Shown piece by piece: positions 12,184 to 25,100 of a DNA stretch of 64,000 nucleotides; position 1 is the first letter of the stretch, and each line of letters starts with the position of its first letter. Under the pieces are notes generated by a model. The model saw only the letters and a list, made by a program, of their open reading frames with translations. It did not search any database and had not been told where the DNA came from. This DNA is from Tanytarsus gracilentus (lineage: Eukaryota > Arthropoda > Insecta > Diptera > Chironomidae): contig JAXRKN010000044.1 in the NCBI GenBank assembly GCA_038502055.1, positions 10,313,501 to 10,377,500 on the forward strand. The letters are read 5' to 3'. Made by a program: the position numbers and the translations under genes.

Positions 12184-13292
12184 TCAACTTAAATTATTTG
12201 CATTCTCGTCATCTTCAATTCCACGTGATGTTATAATGAACTTTGCAGTTTTTGGAGGCAATCGAGGACTAAATTCAATTTGAAACTTTCGGACTTTTGA
12301 AAATTCTTCATGATCGTCGATTTTTTTTGCTGAAGTCACTTCAAGTTTCTTAATGTTAATTCTACATGTGACTAATGATGACCATGTCACACCCAACGCA
12401 GGTTTCTCAGCGCCATGTCCAGCTTGATCGATTGCTGTCGTCACATGATTTGTCACAAAAATCGCAAATTTATGCTTCGCTGCGAGCATTTCAAGATGTT
12501 GAAAAAATTTGCAAAACAACTTTGCTCGATTAATATAATCGTGTTCAATTCGATAAATGCCAGCAATTGAATCGATGATGAAAATTTTGACTCTGTTATG
12601 CTCGCAGATTTTAGGCAAGCAGTCCATAATGAATTCTTCGAAGTCTGTTGATTTATTAAACTGTGAAATAAAAATCCCACCAAGAAAATCGATATCACCG
12701 TATTTTTCTCTAAATGCCTTGTCAATTTGTCTTAATCTTCGTGCACATGCCGGCTTATCAGTCGTAAGGTAAATAATTTTTCCATCATTTCCACCCAGTT
12801 CTTGGGGTAGACGACAATTGAAGGCGATCTGAAAGCATAATTGAGTTTTCCCACTTCCAGCTTCTCCATATATTTCAGTCACTGCACTCACTTCAATTCC
12901 ACCTTCCAGAACTTCATCGATTGATGTCACGTTAAATTTAATTTTCTCGAATAGGTCTTCATTTGAAAAATAAGTATCGATTGTCTCGAAGCCCGAGAAA
13001 AAAACTTTTCCAACTCGATGTTTGAAACTTGTCTGTGCGTTTATAGATTTGAAGTTCCATTGACATAACTTTGATACTGGAAGATTTATCAGTTCTCTGG
13101 GATCTGCAGTGAAATTTCCTGTCGATGAAAAATATTAATTTATGACTTTAATTAATTGTAATTAATGTTATTTTTTAAATTTACAAAAATTTAATTTCTC
13201 ACTCAAAACTTACGATATTCGAGAAATTTCATTCGTTTGCTGCCAAGCTCTCGTTCTAGTTTATAGTAGATGCTATGTTCTTTTCTTGTCAT
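12184..13292 (-). CDS. RAD51 paralogue, XRCC3/spindle-B type
   Basis: RecA/RAD51-family ATPase of homologous recombination, acting in the nucleus in meiotic or mitotic break repair. Exons are 13292-13214 and 13118-12184, giving 337 aa, close to the size of human XRCC3. Walker A GEAGSGKT is at about 111-118 and the Walker B strand ending IIDS at about 207-210. A later stretch containing NHVTTAI and ALGVTWSSL matches the L1/L2-side region of RAD51 paralogues. The GSGKTQLCFQ context and the ALG.TW motif favour XRCC3 (Drosophila spn-B) over RAD51C or RAD51D, but I cannot exclude another paralogue. The start was chosen because the short first exon opens with a basic leader, has good splice sites and joins in phase. 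Confidence 0.85.
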
Positions 13293-16200
13293 TGCTTAAA
13301 TCTAGTAAATTTAATAAAAAATAATAAAAATAGGTCTGAAGAATTTTTTTTTCGTTCTGGTTGTTTACAAAATATTGCGCGCAAAATTTAAAAATTTGAA
13401 AACCGTTAATTTTAAAACTTAACTAATAATGCATGGAATTTTTTTAAAAAGTAAAAATTTTATAAAAAATTTAAATTGCACTTTCAGTTGAAAAAATTTT
13501 CCTTTCGTCATTTTTCGACATCAAAGTTACCTGCTGAAAATTTTATTGCACTCTCATTTACATCTTTTGCATTTTGGTAATTTAATTTTAAATGGATTTT
13601 CTATTTTACTTTCTAAATGAGATTGCTGTATGTTGAATAGAAGAAGAAAAGGACACAAAAGGTAGAAAAAGCTTCTGCCCCAAAATTGTGTCATAAAACA
13701 ATTGTCGGCTTCTTTTGTGCCTCGACATTAGCTGAGAATAACAAAAATTAGCAAAATAAATAAATAAGATGCAAAAGAACATTTTTATTCCTTGCTTAGT
13801 TATTGCCGAAATTTTTGTCACTTTTATGAGCATGACAAAGAAAGAAAGGAAAATTTTGTGCTTTAACGCCCACAAAAATAAAATTTTATTTCTTAATTGG
13901 CCGAGGACACAAAAGGGATTAAAATTACCTGCAAATTATTTAGATTTTAAGATAAAGTTTTTAACGGAAAATTTATTAAAATATTTTTTCCACTTCTCAT
14001 GGCATCGCATCGTGAGATGTTGATAATGGTGAAGATTTAGTCGAATGAAGGAGAGAATTTCCATAATTTACAACCAAAATCCATTTGAATGTCCGATCCG
14101 TGCTTCTTTTTATGGCCTTCATTTTCGCTTCAATTCAGCATTCCGCGAGCATTTCGTTGTGGATCTTAATTAAAGTCTTTGTTCCCATGATTTTTTGTGC
14201 CTGCGCGGTTTAATTTTTTAATGAAGGAACAGCCAACCCGACTTGACTCACGGAAGAAATGAAGGTGAGGCCATAAAAGATTTCTGTTCGCTCAGCTAGT
14301 TTTTTTCTTTTTAATTAATTTTCATAAATTATTCTCACAAACATCTGCACTGCAGTCTAGCATTAATTTACAGGCCCATTGGTGCGATGCCGAGCGATGT
14401 TATCATAAGTTAAGCCAAATTAATGAATACCCTGAGTGACTGTTTGTGTGCTGCAATAAAATGGACACGAGAATTTTTATGACTCACGAAAGGGCAGCAA
14501 AAAACCTTAAAAATGTCGGCAAAACATGAAAATGAAATTTTTATGAAAAAATGCGAAAGTTTCACTAAAATTTTATCGACTTTATGCTAAAATCATTTTA
14601 ACCCAAAAAAGTATTTTTTTATTGCCATGTGCGACTTCTCATGAAATTTTTTTATTGCATTTTTGAAGTTCTCCGATGAATTTTTCAGCTTCCGAAATCC
14701 TTTTTTCTTGGAAGTTTAAATTTTATTTCATATTTTCAATCCACGTGAGATTTCTGGATTTTTAAAATTTCAGCCATAAAAATTTTAAATGTAAAATGTT
14801 CTATAAATTAAAAGATGTGTAAAAATTTACTTTAAATAATGAAATAAAATTGTTTAAACATGATGCTGGCGATGAATGTAAACAGAGTAAAATGGATGAT
14901 CATCTTTTATGAACTCTCACTCGCACTATTGCCATATAACCATTTTATTATTATTATCATCATCTCGTGTGTCAATATAAAAGTAAATTCATAAAATTTA
15001 TTTTTATTTTTGGCTGTAATTTTTCATTGTTGATGATTTTTTTCATCTATTTTTACACTCGAACGCCAAACTTGTGGCATTATTATGATTATTAGGCAGC
15101 AATTCGAGTGTTTGTTTTGATTAATTTTACTTTAATGACATGTCAATGATTTTACTAGCTCGACGACGATTTGCTGATGATTTATGAAGTGTGCAGATGT
15201 GATTTCTTTACAATCCAAATCAAATCATAAAAGAGTTTTTTTAAATATTTTTATAATTGTTAATGTCAACTCCAATAAAATGATTTGTTTAGAAAAGATG
15301 GTTGTTGGTGCATATGTGACTTGATATTTAAAGGTGATAAGGAAGCATCATAAAAAAATCTTGTTTTATTCTACATCAAATATTAAAAAAAACTTTTTGG
15401 CGTTGTTCAAATAATGAATTGCGCTAGACACGTCGGATTGCTTTTATATTTTTTCCTCGAGCTGATATCGAGCGCTATAATTCACTTTTTTTCTGTGTCT
15501 CTTATTTGCTTGATTTTCATATGACTCTTTTTTCAAGGTTGACAACAAAATATCAAAATGAAGCTCTTGATTAGTTTTGAAGTTTTAATAAATTTTTTGG
15601 ATTTTCTTTTTAAAAAAATTATAAAATTAATTATTATAGTTCGTTTTTTTTAATGTTTAAACTCTTAGAAAATTCTATTTATTAAATTATTTTAATTTAT
15701 TATTCCAAAGATTTGAAGCTTAACTAGACTTTTGTCAGTAAGTACTCACATAAAAAATTCAAGAATAATTTTAAAACCAACAAAATTACGCTAATTAAAT
15801 ATTTTCTTCTTTCTCAAACACCAATTAATTCCAAAAACCCACAAAAAAATATTATTAACATCCCATAAACGCAATAAATTTTTATAAAAAAAAATGGTAT
15901 AATGAAAATTTGTTCATGATGTCATGAAACGAAGCTTAAAATTCTCAAACAATCCATTTCGATGCTTTATTGCCGCAATTACGCATCTTCCATTTGGTTC
16001 TCATTAGCATCAGATAGTCGCTTCGAAAAAAATGTCTTAATCGGTTCTATGGACGTTCATTGTGATCGAATATTTCCATTTTTTCTCTCTCGTTATCCCA
16101 AAAGTCGTAAAAAATATTCTTTTAAAATAAACATTTTTTTTTCTCTTTTAGATGAGAAGATTGAAGAAAAATTTATGACTCGAGTCAGTGCTGGAAGTTT

Positions 16201-16914
16201 CTTGAGAAAAAAATGTTAAGAGTGACCGGTGAGGAAAGGGATGCTAAAGATTTTTTAAAAAAATTAGAAGAATATAAAATTTTGAACTCAATTTAAAAAT
16301 TATATTAAAATGTCCATCCCTCGTTTTCTCTCTGACCATCATGAAAGAATTGAATAACATCCACATGAAACTTTTTTATGTCTTCGATTTCTTTTTTCCC
16401 AATTAATGGATCATATTCCTTTTGTTCATTAAGCGAATGAAAAAAGGTGAAGATTATTATCTTTCTTGCTGCCTTCAATTAAGACATAAAAAGCCATCTC
16501 ACAAATGTATATACGGAAGATTTATGGCCATCGTCTGTTGGCTGAAAAGAAGATGAAAAAAAGTTTCGATTTTAAAAACGGCTTTAGAAAATGGCGATAA
16601 AAGAATTTTTTCATCTCTTCATCATCAACTTGTTCCATGGCGAGAAAAGCACACACATAATTTTTGGAATAAAATTTGTGACGCTGAACGTGTCGTATAT
16701 CATATTGAAAATTTATGCTGCTTCTATAATTTATGTTAGGACTTTATTGTTGTGTACTTTTTGGAGCAGCACTAAAGAATACCGACTTCAATAAAATAAT
16801 AAAAATCTGTTTCTCTCACGAATATCCTTTTTTAGAATGATTTTTTTTGCTTAAAAAAGTCCTGCGTGGGACATGACCAAATGTTACCGTTAAAATTCAA
16901 AAAATCCTCATACA

Positions 16915-17010
16915 AATAAAATTTAAATCTCGGCTTCAACGTATTTTCAATAGACAATTGTATACAAAAAGTATACTTTTATTTAAATTTACGGCTTCAA
17001 CGGTTTTCAT
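16915..17010. repeat. Pair of short direct repeats
   Basis: An ATTTAAAT...CGGCTTCAACG block followed by TTTTCA occurs at about 16920 and again at about 16984. The copies are diverged and are followed by the larger tandem repeats. Confidence 0.5.
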
Positions 17011-17032
17011 GTCCCAAACTGCAGACAATTAG

Positions 17033-17470
17033 ATGAAAAAATTAAATTTTATTTATTTTACTCGATCGATTTTTATTTTTTTATAAGTGCTCTCACACTT
17101 AAAAATTTCATCTTTTTGGACTCTAAGGGAGCATGTGAGTCACTTAACTAATTATTTTTTTAATTTCTAAATTCTAATTAATGCTCAATGAAGACAATTA
17201 GATCAAAAAATTAGACAATTTTAATTTATTTTACTCGATCCATGAACTTTTATTTCCGATTGAGTTCATTCTTGTGTGAAAATTTCATGCATTTGATTGT
17301 CACTAACTAATTATTTTTTTAATTTCTAAATTCTAAAAAATGCTAAAAGAAAAAAAAAAAAAAAAAAAAACAATTTAAATTATTTTAGCATTGCCACGAA
17401 CTTGTTTTCATTTATTATCATTCTTGTGTGAAAATTTCATGCATGAGCATTGCCACGAATTGTTTTAACA
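17033..17470. repeat. Diverged tandem repeat, unit about 160 bp, roughly 2.7 copies
   Basis: Copy 1 starts at about 17033 and copy 2 at about 17192. Both open with AGACAATTAGAT, then an AATTTATTTTACTCGATC block, and close with a shared run ACTAATTATTTTTTTAATTTC before an ATGCT. A partial third copy at about 17370-17470 shares CATTCTTGTGTGAAAATTTC with copy 2. It has no coding potential and ends about 280 bp before the next gene. Confidence 0.75.
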
Positions 17471-17753
17471 CTTTAAAGTGATTATTTTTCACTTTTTAAT
17501 CTTTTCAGTTCTTTTATTTTTAGATTTTTATGTTCAAAACTTTTAGAATTTAATTAAATTTTTTTGTATTAATTATTGTGGCAATCCTTTTTTTAATTCT
17601 AACTGTTTTCAAATTTTTCATACAATTTGCCGAATTCGCTTTCAAAATTTTCAAAATATCGTCGGTAAAACAGATTCAGTTAGACTTTCACTAGACCAAA
17701 CAATCAAAGGAAATTTTCTAAGAAACTCGTGAAATTAAATTAAAGTTACAGAA

Positions 17754-18564
17754 ATGTTTAAATCAACTAATACTCCATTTAATGAATATTCAGAGAGATC
17801 AGGAAGAGATCTTACAGAGCCGTGGGATGTCGAGAAGTCACGGGATGAAAGTAAATTTCCGGTGAATCATAATCCGAAAGCAAAAAGCGCTCTGAATCAT
17901 CCACGGCTAAATAAAATTGCAGAATTGCGTACGAATCTCAATCACATTAAAAACTATGAAGCTAAAATTTTAGCAACAGAGAAAGATTTCAGCTCACAGC
18001 CAAATTTAAGTCGTGCTGTAAGTTGAGAGAAAGTTAACTGGATCTTTTTGTATCACTTTAACTATGTCTCTATTTCAGTTCACCAGCAAACTTAACTTTC
18101 CACCACATCGGGCCATTTTCACAGACTTGCCGACCTTAGATGATCCAATTGTGTCACCTTCAGCTGATCATTTAATTCAACGCGCAGCAAGCAAGACCAA
18201 GGAAAAGAATAAAAAATCACAGGAAGTTCGTGATGAAGTGGGTGATTTAGTTAACAAGCTTGTCGCCCTGGAATATCAAAATGAGGATAAGAATCGCAAG
18301 TTACGTTCATGCTCACTTCCCAACGAGAGCGATCTTTTGGGTTTTAGCAAATTTAAAGAGACAAATTTTCACACTGTGACCAGCAAGAAGGAAAATGATA
18401 ATTTTGAGAGAAAAATCCACGAGGAACTGCATCATTCGCTATTCTCTCATGAAGACTATTTGACTTGCGATAAACAGTTCGATCCAGATCGAAAGCCGGC
18501 TATCAAAGGTTGCAATTGCTTAAACGCAAAGAATTTTTTCAACGGTCATTCGAAGTGCTCTTAA
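17754..18564 (+). CDS. Unrecognised hydrophilic protein, 249 aa
   Basis: Exons 17754-18017 and 18079-18564 join in phase across a 61-bp intron with good GTAAGT and TTTCAG sites, which argues for a real gene. I do not recognise the family. The product has no signal peptide or membrane segment. It is rich in Lys, Asn, Ser and Glu, with a Lys/Glu-rich helical segment (about 125-160) that might form a short coiled coil. Near the C-terminus are CNCLN and a final HSKCS. It faces GID8 tail-to-tail, with 371 bp between the stops. It could be a fast-evolving nuclear or germline protein; no function is inferred. Confidence 0.75.
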
Positions 18565-18935
18565 GGATTGCTTGCTAAGGCTCTTAAGACTTTTATGCTA
18601 CTTTAATATTAACTTATCGAATCCACTATAAATTTTAAATATTCAATTATTAAGAACAATCATGCTCTAATTTAAGCCATTCTCAACTAATTTTAAATTC
18701 GAATACGTCCAAATTTTATGAAAGGAGAAAGATATTTATTCTTTTTTTTCTCATCATCATCATTATTCTTAAAACACAGTTTGTGAAGGTGCCGAAGGAG
18801 AAACAGAAAATTGTTTTAAAAAAAATTTAATGTTAAAATTTCTAAAAACAAACAAAAAACTGATAATAGCGTGAGATGAGGAATAAAAAGTTTATAGATT
18901 TTTTCACAAAATTAACCTTAGAGTGTTGTAAATCT

Positions 18936-19680
18936 TTAGTTTTTCGGCTCAAACGATGCACTTGCAAGGTCGGTCATTTTAGTGTGACTCACGTTACGCT
19001 TATCGAGTTCGGCTTGTGACCATAAAATGAGTTTCAAAATGTTCTGTATGCGTGGATTTTGATTTTGCTTGTGCTCGATTCTCAAAATTGCGGCATTCAG
19101 CTCACTGGCGATTTTCTGACGATGCGTTTGTTCGAGGAGGTCTGCGAAGGGACTGTTTTGTGGTTTTTCAAACGCCAGCAATGCCAATGTCCGCTCGAGT
19201 TCATTTAAGACTTCCGGATTCGTCTCGCCGGCCTCGGCAATTTTGTTCTGTGCAAACTGTAAAGCCTCTTCAATTTTTCCTTCGCGTATTAGCTCAATCA
19301 GGTGCAATTGTTGGAGGTGAAAGTAAAGATACCGATCATTATCAAGCAGTTCAGGATGCAGTTGGTTTACGAGATTTATTGACTCCTGAATTTTACCGTT
19401 GTTGATGGCTTCACGAATAAGGATCCTGTTGTCCAATGTCGATAAATCTACACCGGTATCGATGCCAGACTCCTCTTGAAACTTCTCGGCTGCTTCTTTG
19501 AAGCCTTCTGAAAGTTTAAAATATAAAAATAACAATGACATTTTAGTTATTAAGGAAAATTGAAGCGTTTCCCTTACCATTCACGAGATAGTCCATTATT
19601 AAACGATTTAGATCGTCCTGCTTAACATATAAGTCCTTCGATTGCTCTTCCCAGTCCTTTAAATTCTCTCTGTCATTCAT
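18936..19680 (-). CDS. GID8: GID8 (TWA1/houki), CTLH E3 ligase scaffold
   Basis: Core subunit of the conserved GID/CTLH ubiquitin ligase in cytoplasm and nucleus. Exons are 19680-19578 and 19507-18936, giving 224 aa (human 228). The LisH motif starts near LNRLIMDYLV (about 24-33). The CTLH domain follows with HPELLDNDRYLYFHLQQLHL (about 89-108). The CRA region runs through RTLALLAFE and LWSQAELD to a C-terminal MTDLA. The start at MNDRE was chosen from family length; an upstream in-frame ATG at 19746 would add 22 residues. It is divergent from NSUN4 with 329 bp between starts. Confidence 0.95.
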
Positions 19681-20009
19681 TTTTCTGAATTTGTTTTGAA
19701 AATTTTCACAATTATTTTTAAGTTGTTGTTGCTGTAAAGTAGGCACTCAGTAAAAAATTAAAATTTAGCACAGATTTAAAATTTTGAAAAACGTTGAAGA
19801 TGTTTAGTGGGTGAAGAAAATTTCAAGTTCATTTCCTTAATTAAAATTAAGTTCGCTTTCAAAAATTTAAATTAAATTTGATTTAAATTTAATTTATTAT
19901 AGTAAAAATGTAATTCTATAACGCTTTTTATAATTTTGAAATGCGGCATGAATTTAGTGCTAAAATTTTAGCACAAAATCAATTTGTTTATAAAAATAAA
20001 AAATAAAAA
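19681..20009. promoter_or_regulatory. Divergent promoter region of GID8 and NSUN4
   Basis: The 329 bp between two divergent start codons must hold both promoters and 5' UTRs. The sequence is very AT-rich, with no clear TATA or initiator that I would single out. Confidence 0.5.
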
Positions 20010-21602
20010 ATGCTGAAAACAAATGGAATAACTCGATGTTTTGTTAGATTGAAGCATGGAAGAAACCATTGGGTATGTCACTAATAATTAAACATTAAAA
20101 TTATCTCTTATCACATCCTCTTTTAGTCGATTCTTCAAAATAAAATTTTTCCTCGAGATCGTGCACTAGAAAGTTTTGATGATTTCTATGGATCTGTTTA
20201 TGGATTGAGATGGAAATCAATGAGACTTGGACTGTTGTGTAAGCACAAGTACATCGCGATGGTCAATAATTTTGGTGAAACTGAAAAAGTTTGTGACATG
20301 CTGGAAAAAGATGGTGCAATTAATATTCGAGAAATTTATTTGGCTGGCAAAAGGATCTTGGAAGAATCGGGGTCTTATGACAGTCAATATGCGAATAATG
20401 CACAAGGTGGCGAGTCCAAAATTAGCAGCATCATGGATAGAAAGCGACAAAGCGAAATTGGTCAAATTTATGGGGGTAAAGAGCATTCGCGAGATGTTAC
20501 TTTTGTGAATGAGGGAGATGAAATTGATGAGAGAGATGAGGGCGAATATAACTCAGGAAGTGACAGCGACAGCGACAAAGAACCAACTTTTGGCGATCAA
20601 AGAAAATCTCTTAATCAAGCAATGAGGGAGGACACCCACATTGATGAAACAAGAATTATTGACCCGTCGTTTGCCACTGGTGGTCTTTACGAGTATATTC
20701 CAGCAACTAAAATCAAGGGAAACGAAGAGTTTGTGCCCGAGTCTGAGCATTATGGCTACTACAGCAACGTTACTGACTTTCCACTAAACGTCGAGATGGA
20801 AACTGAGTTTTCAATTCCTGAAAATCTTCAGCTCTACACTTATGAGATGGGAAATATTAATAAATTTCAATCAATATTCAACACCATCACAGGAGTTAGT
20901 TCACACTTTCTCATGAATGGATCATCGATTTTGCCACCGCTCGTTTTAAATCTTAAAGCAGGCGATACGGTTTTTGATGCATGCTCAGCTCCTGGTGGAA
21001 AATCGCTACTTTTGCTTCAAACTCATCTTCCAAAAGTTCTTATCGCCAACGACGTTCAAGAGAGTCGATCGAACAAAGTGAGGAGATTAATGAAGCAGTA
21101 CATTTATGACTTTGATAGTAGTTGGAAAAATCATCGTTGCATAGTTCGAGAGGAAGATGCGCGAGTGGCGAACGAATATGAGCAGTATGATAAAGTGTTA
21201 GTTGATGTTCCATGCACGACCGATAGACATTCAATTGCTGAGAATGAAAACAATATTTTCAAGCCAACGAGGATAAAAGAGCGCCTTAGGCTTCCCGAAA
21301 TGCAGTCGTCAATTCTTGTGAATTGTATTCGCTTACTCAAGCCCGGTGGAGATTTAGTTTATAGTACATGCAGTCTCAGTCCAATTCAAAACGATGGAGT
21401 TGTACACATGTCACTCTCGAAAGTATTCAGCGAATATGGAATCACGTGCACTGTAAAAGATCTCTCGAGGGTAATGAAACCGTTTGAAAGTGTCTTTAAA
21501 TTTGAACATCCAAAAGGACTTAAATATGGTCAGATGGTACTGCCATTCCTGCCAGCAAATTTCGGACCCATGTACTTTTGCAAATTGACTAGAAATAATT
21601 AG
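20010..21602 (+). CDS. NSUN4: NSUN4-type mitochondrial rRNA m5C methyltransferase
   Basis: NOL1/NOP2/Sun-family cytosine-5 RNA methyltransferase; NSUN4 modifies small-subunit mitochondrial rRNA and works with MTERF4 in mitoribosome assembly. Exons are 20010-20072 and 20127-21602, giving 512 aa. The SAM-binding motif CSAPGGK is at about 307-313. The two cysteines of the family are in DVPCTTDRH (about 384) and STCSLS (about 436), and NENNIFKP follows the first. The C-terminus has NFGPMYFCK, as in NSUN4. The short first exon encodes a basic leader (about 21 aa) suited to mitochondrial import. The protein is longer than human NSUN4 (384 aa), mainly through an acidic low-complexity insert around residues 145-185. 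Confidence 0.93.
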
Positions 21603-22173
21603 AGTTTGTAGTAGAATTTTTATTATCCATGCATTAAATATTTTTTCATGATAGAAAACAATTTTTCCTATGGTTGTATCGAGCATCAATGACAGTCGTG
21701 CAGTGATCATTAAAAGAGAGTCATTTTGGCCTTTTTTCACAGCAAAATCGTCATTGACGCTTTAAATGTTTTTAATATTGTTTTTTAAAGGTATTTGTCA
21801 GGCTTTTCAGTAAAGTCTCTTCTCATGAGTTTTCAGCTCCAATCAAATTTGATTTTTTGTCCTAAATATCTTACATAACTATCGAGACAGTTTGCTCTGA
21901 AGAAAAAGTTTAAAAAAGTACAAAATAAATTTGTGAAAAAGCTTTTCAAAATTGGCAATGACAAATTAATTTAGATAAACTTTTTTTGAGAGTCATTTGT
22001 CGTAAAGTTATTCCGGCGCGTGTGATAAAATTTTAAAGAAATTTCGCAATAACTAAATGCACTAAAAATCTAAGAACGAAAATTGCTACATTGCCATAGT
22101 TTTCTGATAAAATTGAATAATTGCAATTTAACATTAGAAAGCAATGACTTGATATTTCTTAATTGCTCAACTC
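21603..22173. other. 3' flanks of NSUN4 and the SLC17 gene
   Basis: A convergent intergenic region. ATTAAA near 21635 could serve as the NSUN4 polyadenylation signal. No coding region was found. Confidence 0.5.
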
Positions 22174-25100
22174 TTAAGCATCATCCTTAGTTTTGTAGTC
22201 AGTTTGCTGTTTATCTTTCAATGGTGTCATTTCAGGTCCGCTCTTTTCTTCTTCTAAACTGTTCCATGACTGTAACTCTCCAGATGCAAGCCACATGTAG
22301 GCAATAATTTCAATTATATAGAGAACTATCGTCACGCCAAAAATAATTTGCCATGATCCTATTGTGGGCTATTAGAATTTAAATAATTGGTAAAGAATTT
22401 AAATTGATAAATAGAAAATTTATTCTTACATCGTGATGAGTCAATTTGCCAACAAAAACTGAGGATGAATGGAGAGAAAAAAGAAGGGTATGGGTTAAAT
22501 TCGCAAAATGCAAAATTGACGATTAATATAAGCAAATAAATCATTACCTGGTACGATGATTCCAGGGAGAGTCGCAGCTGAGTTGGTTACGGCCATTAAA
22601 ATTCCTGGAAATTTATTAAATAAAAATGAAATTTAAAATATTTCCTGGATTTAAAAAAAATTTCACATTAAATTTTAAAACTCAACAAAAAATCTTTCGG
22701 AGCAAATCAGAATGATTAATAAATCAATAAAATTCTACATTGACGAAATAAATCACAATTAAATCAACTTGCCTGCATAGTTCGGTGATAAATCGATGTG
22801 ATTGGAAAGAAATCCGGAGAACATTGCTCCAATTGATGTGACACCAACGCCCTATTAGAAAATATTTTCATAATTAAGTCATTGCATGAAGATCAGTGTC
22901 ATGAACTTACGGCAATTACGACAGCAGCCATTTTTCGGCATCCAATGAAGCAGAGAGCGAGCAAGCAGAACATTGGGATGACGGACGCAAACAAAGTTGC
23001 AATTTTTCTAGCCGATGTTGTATTGATGACATTTTTAGCGCGAAGAGTATCCAAAGTCTTACTAATGCCAATACTGAAGAACCACAAGGTTAAGAATGGC
23101 GTGGCAGTGAAAATTGCGTTCTCTTTGATTGGGAATTTTAGGACTCCGTTCATGTAAATTGGAAGCTCAATGAGCAACATGTACCATCCCCAATTGTTGC
23201 AAACGTGAGCAATTAAAATTCCTAAGAATGGTTTCGAGGTGAAGATTGCCTTCCATGGAACAGACTTTGGTGGCCCATGATGTCCTTGACCGCCACCGAG
23301 TGAATTTTGAATGTAGTCACGTTCTTCTTGATCAATTAAACCCTGTTTGCTTGGCGAGTCTTGAATGAAAATGATCCAGAGAATCAACCAAATTGAACTT
23401 AATCCACCCATGACATAAAATATTGAAGCCCATCCGAAATATTCAGCCAACATTCCGGCCATCAGCATAGAGATTACAGTTCCCAAAGCAGTTCCAGCGT
23501 AGACAATTGATGAGATGGTCGAGCGTTCTTGTGGAGGAGCCCACGCTGCGATAAGTGTATGCTCAGCTGGGAAAGTAACACCACCGCCAATACCTTCGAG
23601 TACTCTCATGAGAACAACAGCCCAAATATTCATGGAAGCTGCCATTGGTGTTAAAAGTGTGCAGACCACATTAATTAAAACCGCAAACCACATAACCCAC
23701 TTCGCTGAGAATTTAGCGGCAACCATACTGCCGGGAATCTAATTGAACATGAAATTGTTTAAATTTTGAAAATGATTGAATATAGAAAGACTTACCTGAG
23801 AAACCAAATAACCCCAGAAATAGCAACTCAAAATTATTCCCTGCGAAGGAGCGTCCCATTCAAAAGGTCCATCCTGTGAATAAATAAATTGGAATTAATT
23901 AAGTTTTTAAACCTCCGGGCTTGTGCCAAATTGAAATTAATTTGAGCCCACTTAATTGACGCAAAAATTTATTTTTGACATGCTCGAAGCCCTCACGGCG
24001 ACAAAACACGTCTGTTATCGATATGTAATCAAGTCAGTGGGCGATGAACCAGATTATTACGTCGAAATATTAATCGCACGCTGATTTGCTATCACAGCAA
24101 TGGGAAAAAGTTTTAACGGCATAATAAACTTCTCAAAAGATTACGTAAAAGTTCTCAAAATACACAAAGAACTTTCAATTTTTGTTAAGAGCAATTCAGA
24201 ATAAATTGAAACAAATTTCATGTTGACGATACATTTCAATTAGGAGCTTGCAAAAAAATTCAATAAAATGTTCAATTTTTTTGCAAATTTTAAGGCACGC
24301 GTTGCCGGCACCAATTGAGTTTAAATTGGCCAAAGATTTAAATTTATCGCAAAGAAATGTTTTGATCATTCACATAAATTTTGTGTGTGGTTTTTTATAG
24401 CCGCCAACATGTGATAAGAAAGTGTTTTTCGTTAAAATCAGCACCCATGTGAGGAATCGCACTCAAAGAATTATCAAGTAGTTTTATCTTATCCGCTCGT
24501 TTAATTAGTGCCTCATTCATTTGGAATTGTTAAATAATTAAGTGGTGTTAAATGAGGTAATTCTTTGGTGCTACCGGGCTGTAATTGTTTATGTTAATTT
24601 ACATATCGTTAAAAGTGTATCAAAAAGTGTTGCCAAGTCGGATGAAAAAAAATCGAATTGAAAAATATTTATTCAAGTTTCTATCAATTTTGCTATTTAT
24701 GCAGTGTTGAAAAATAAATTTTAGCATCAATACTTAAGCATAAACTTTCTCCAACATGCTCACCTGATTTCCAGACGATGCACCCGCCGCAACAGGTTCA
24801 GCCTCACATTCAACACGGCCCGTCACATTAGTAACAATTCCGTGAGCATCATCATGCGCGGACGATGCCAATTTTACTGCTGTATGATTAACCATCGCCA
24901 CTAAATAGTAAAGGTATCATAAATCAATGAACTCGCGTGACCTCAATGAAAGAGCTTACCCATGGCAACAGAGAGATTCACTTTTAGACCATAGATAATT
25001 GCCATTCCGATGGAACTCAGAACAGAAAGAATATATCTTGCGGGAATGCATGCTGAAAAGAAGAGAAAAAAATGTTAAATTAATTTTCAGCTAAAAGAGG

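Larger units (their letters stand above)
13293..17753. other. Gene-free stretch of 4.5 kb
   Basis: Lies between the starts of two divergent genes. All open frames are short, AT-rich and unlike known proteins. It contains imperfect tandem repeats near its right end (listed separately) and an A-tract of about 22 bases at 17349-17370. It probably holds promoters and enhancers of the flanking genes. Confidence 0.6.

Noticed and set aside
19052..19405. 117-codon plus-strand open frame
   Set aside because: It is the antisense shadow of the conserved GID8 exon.
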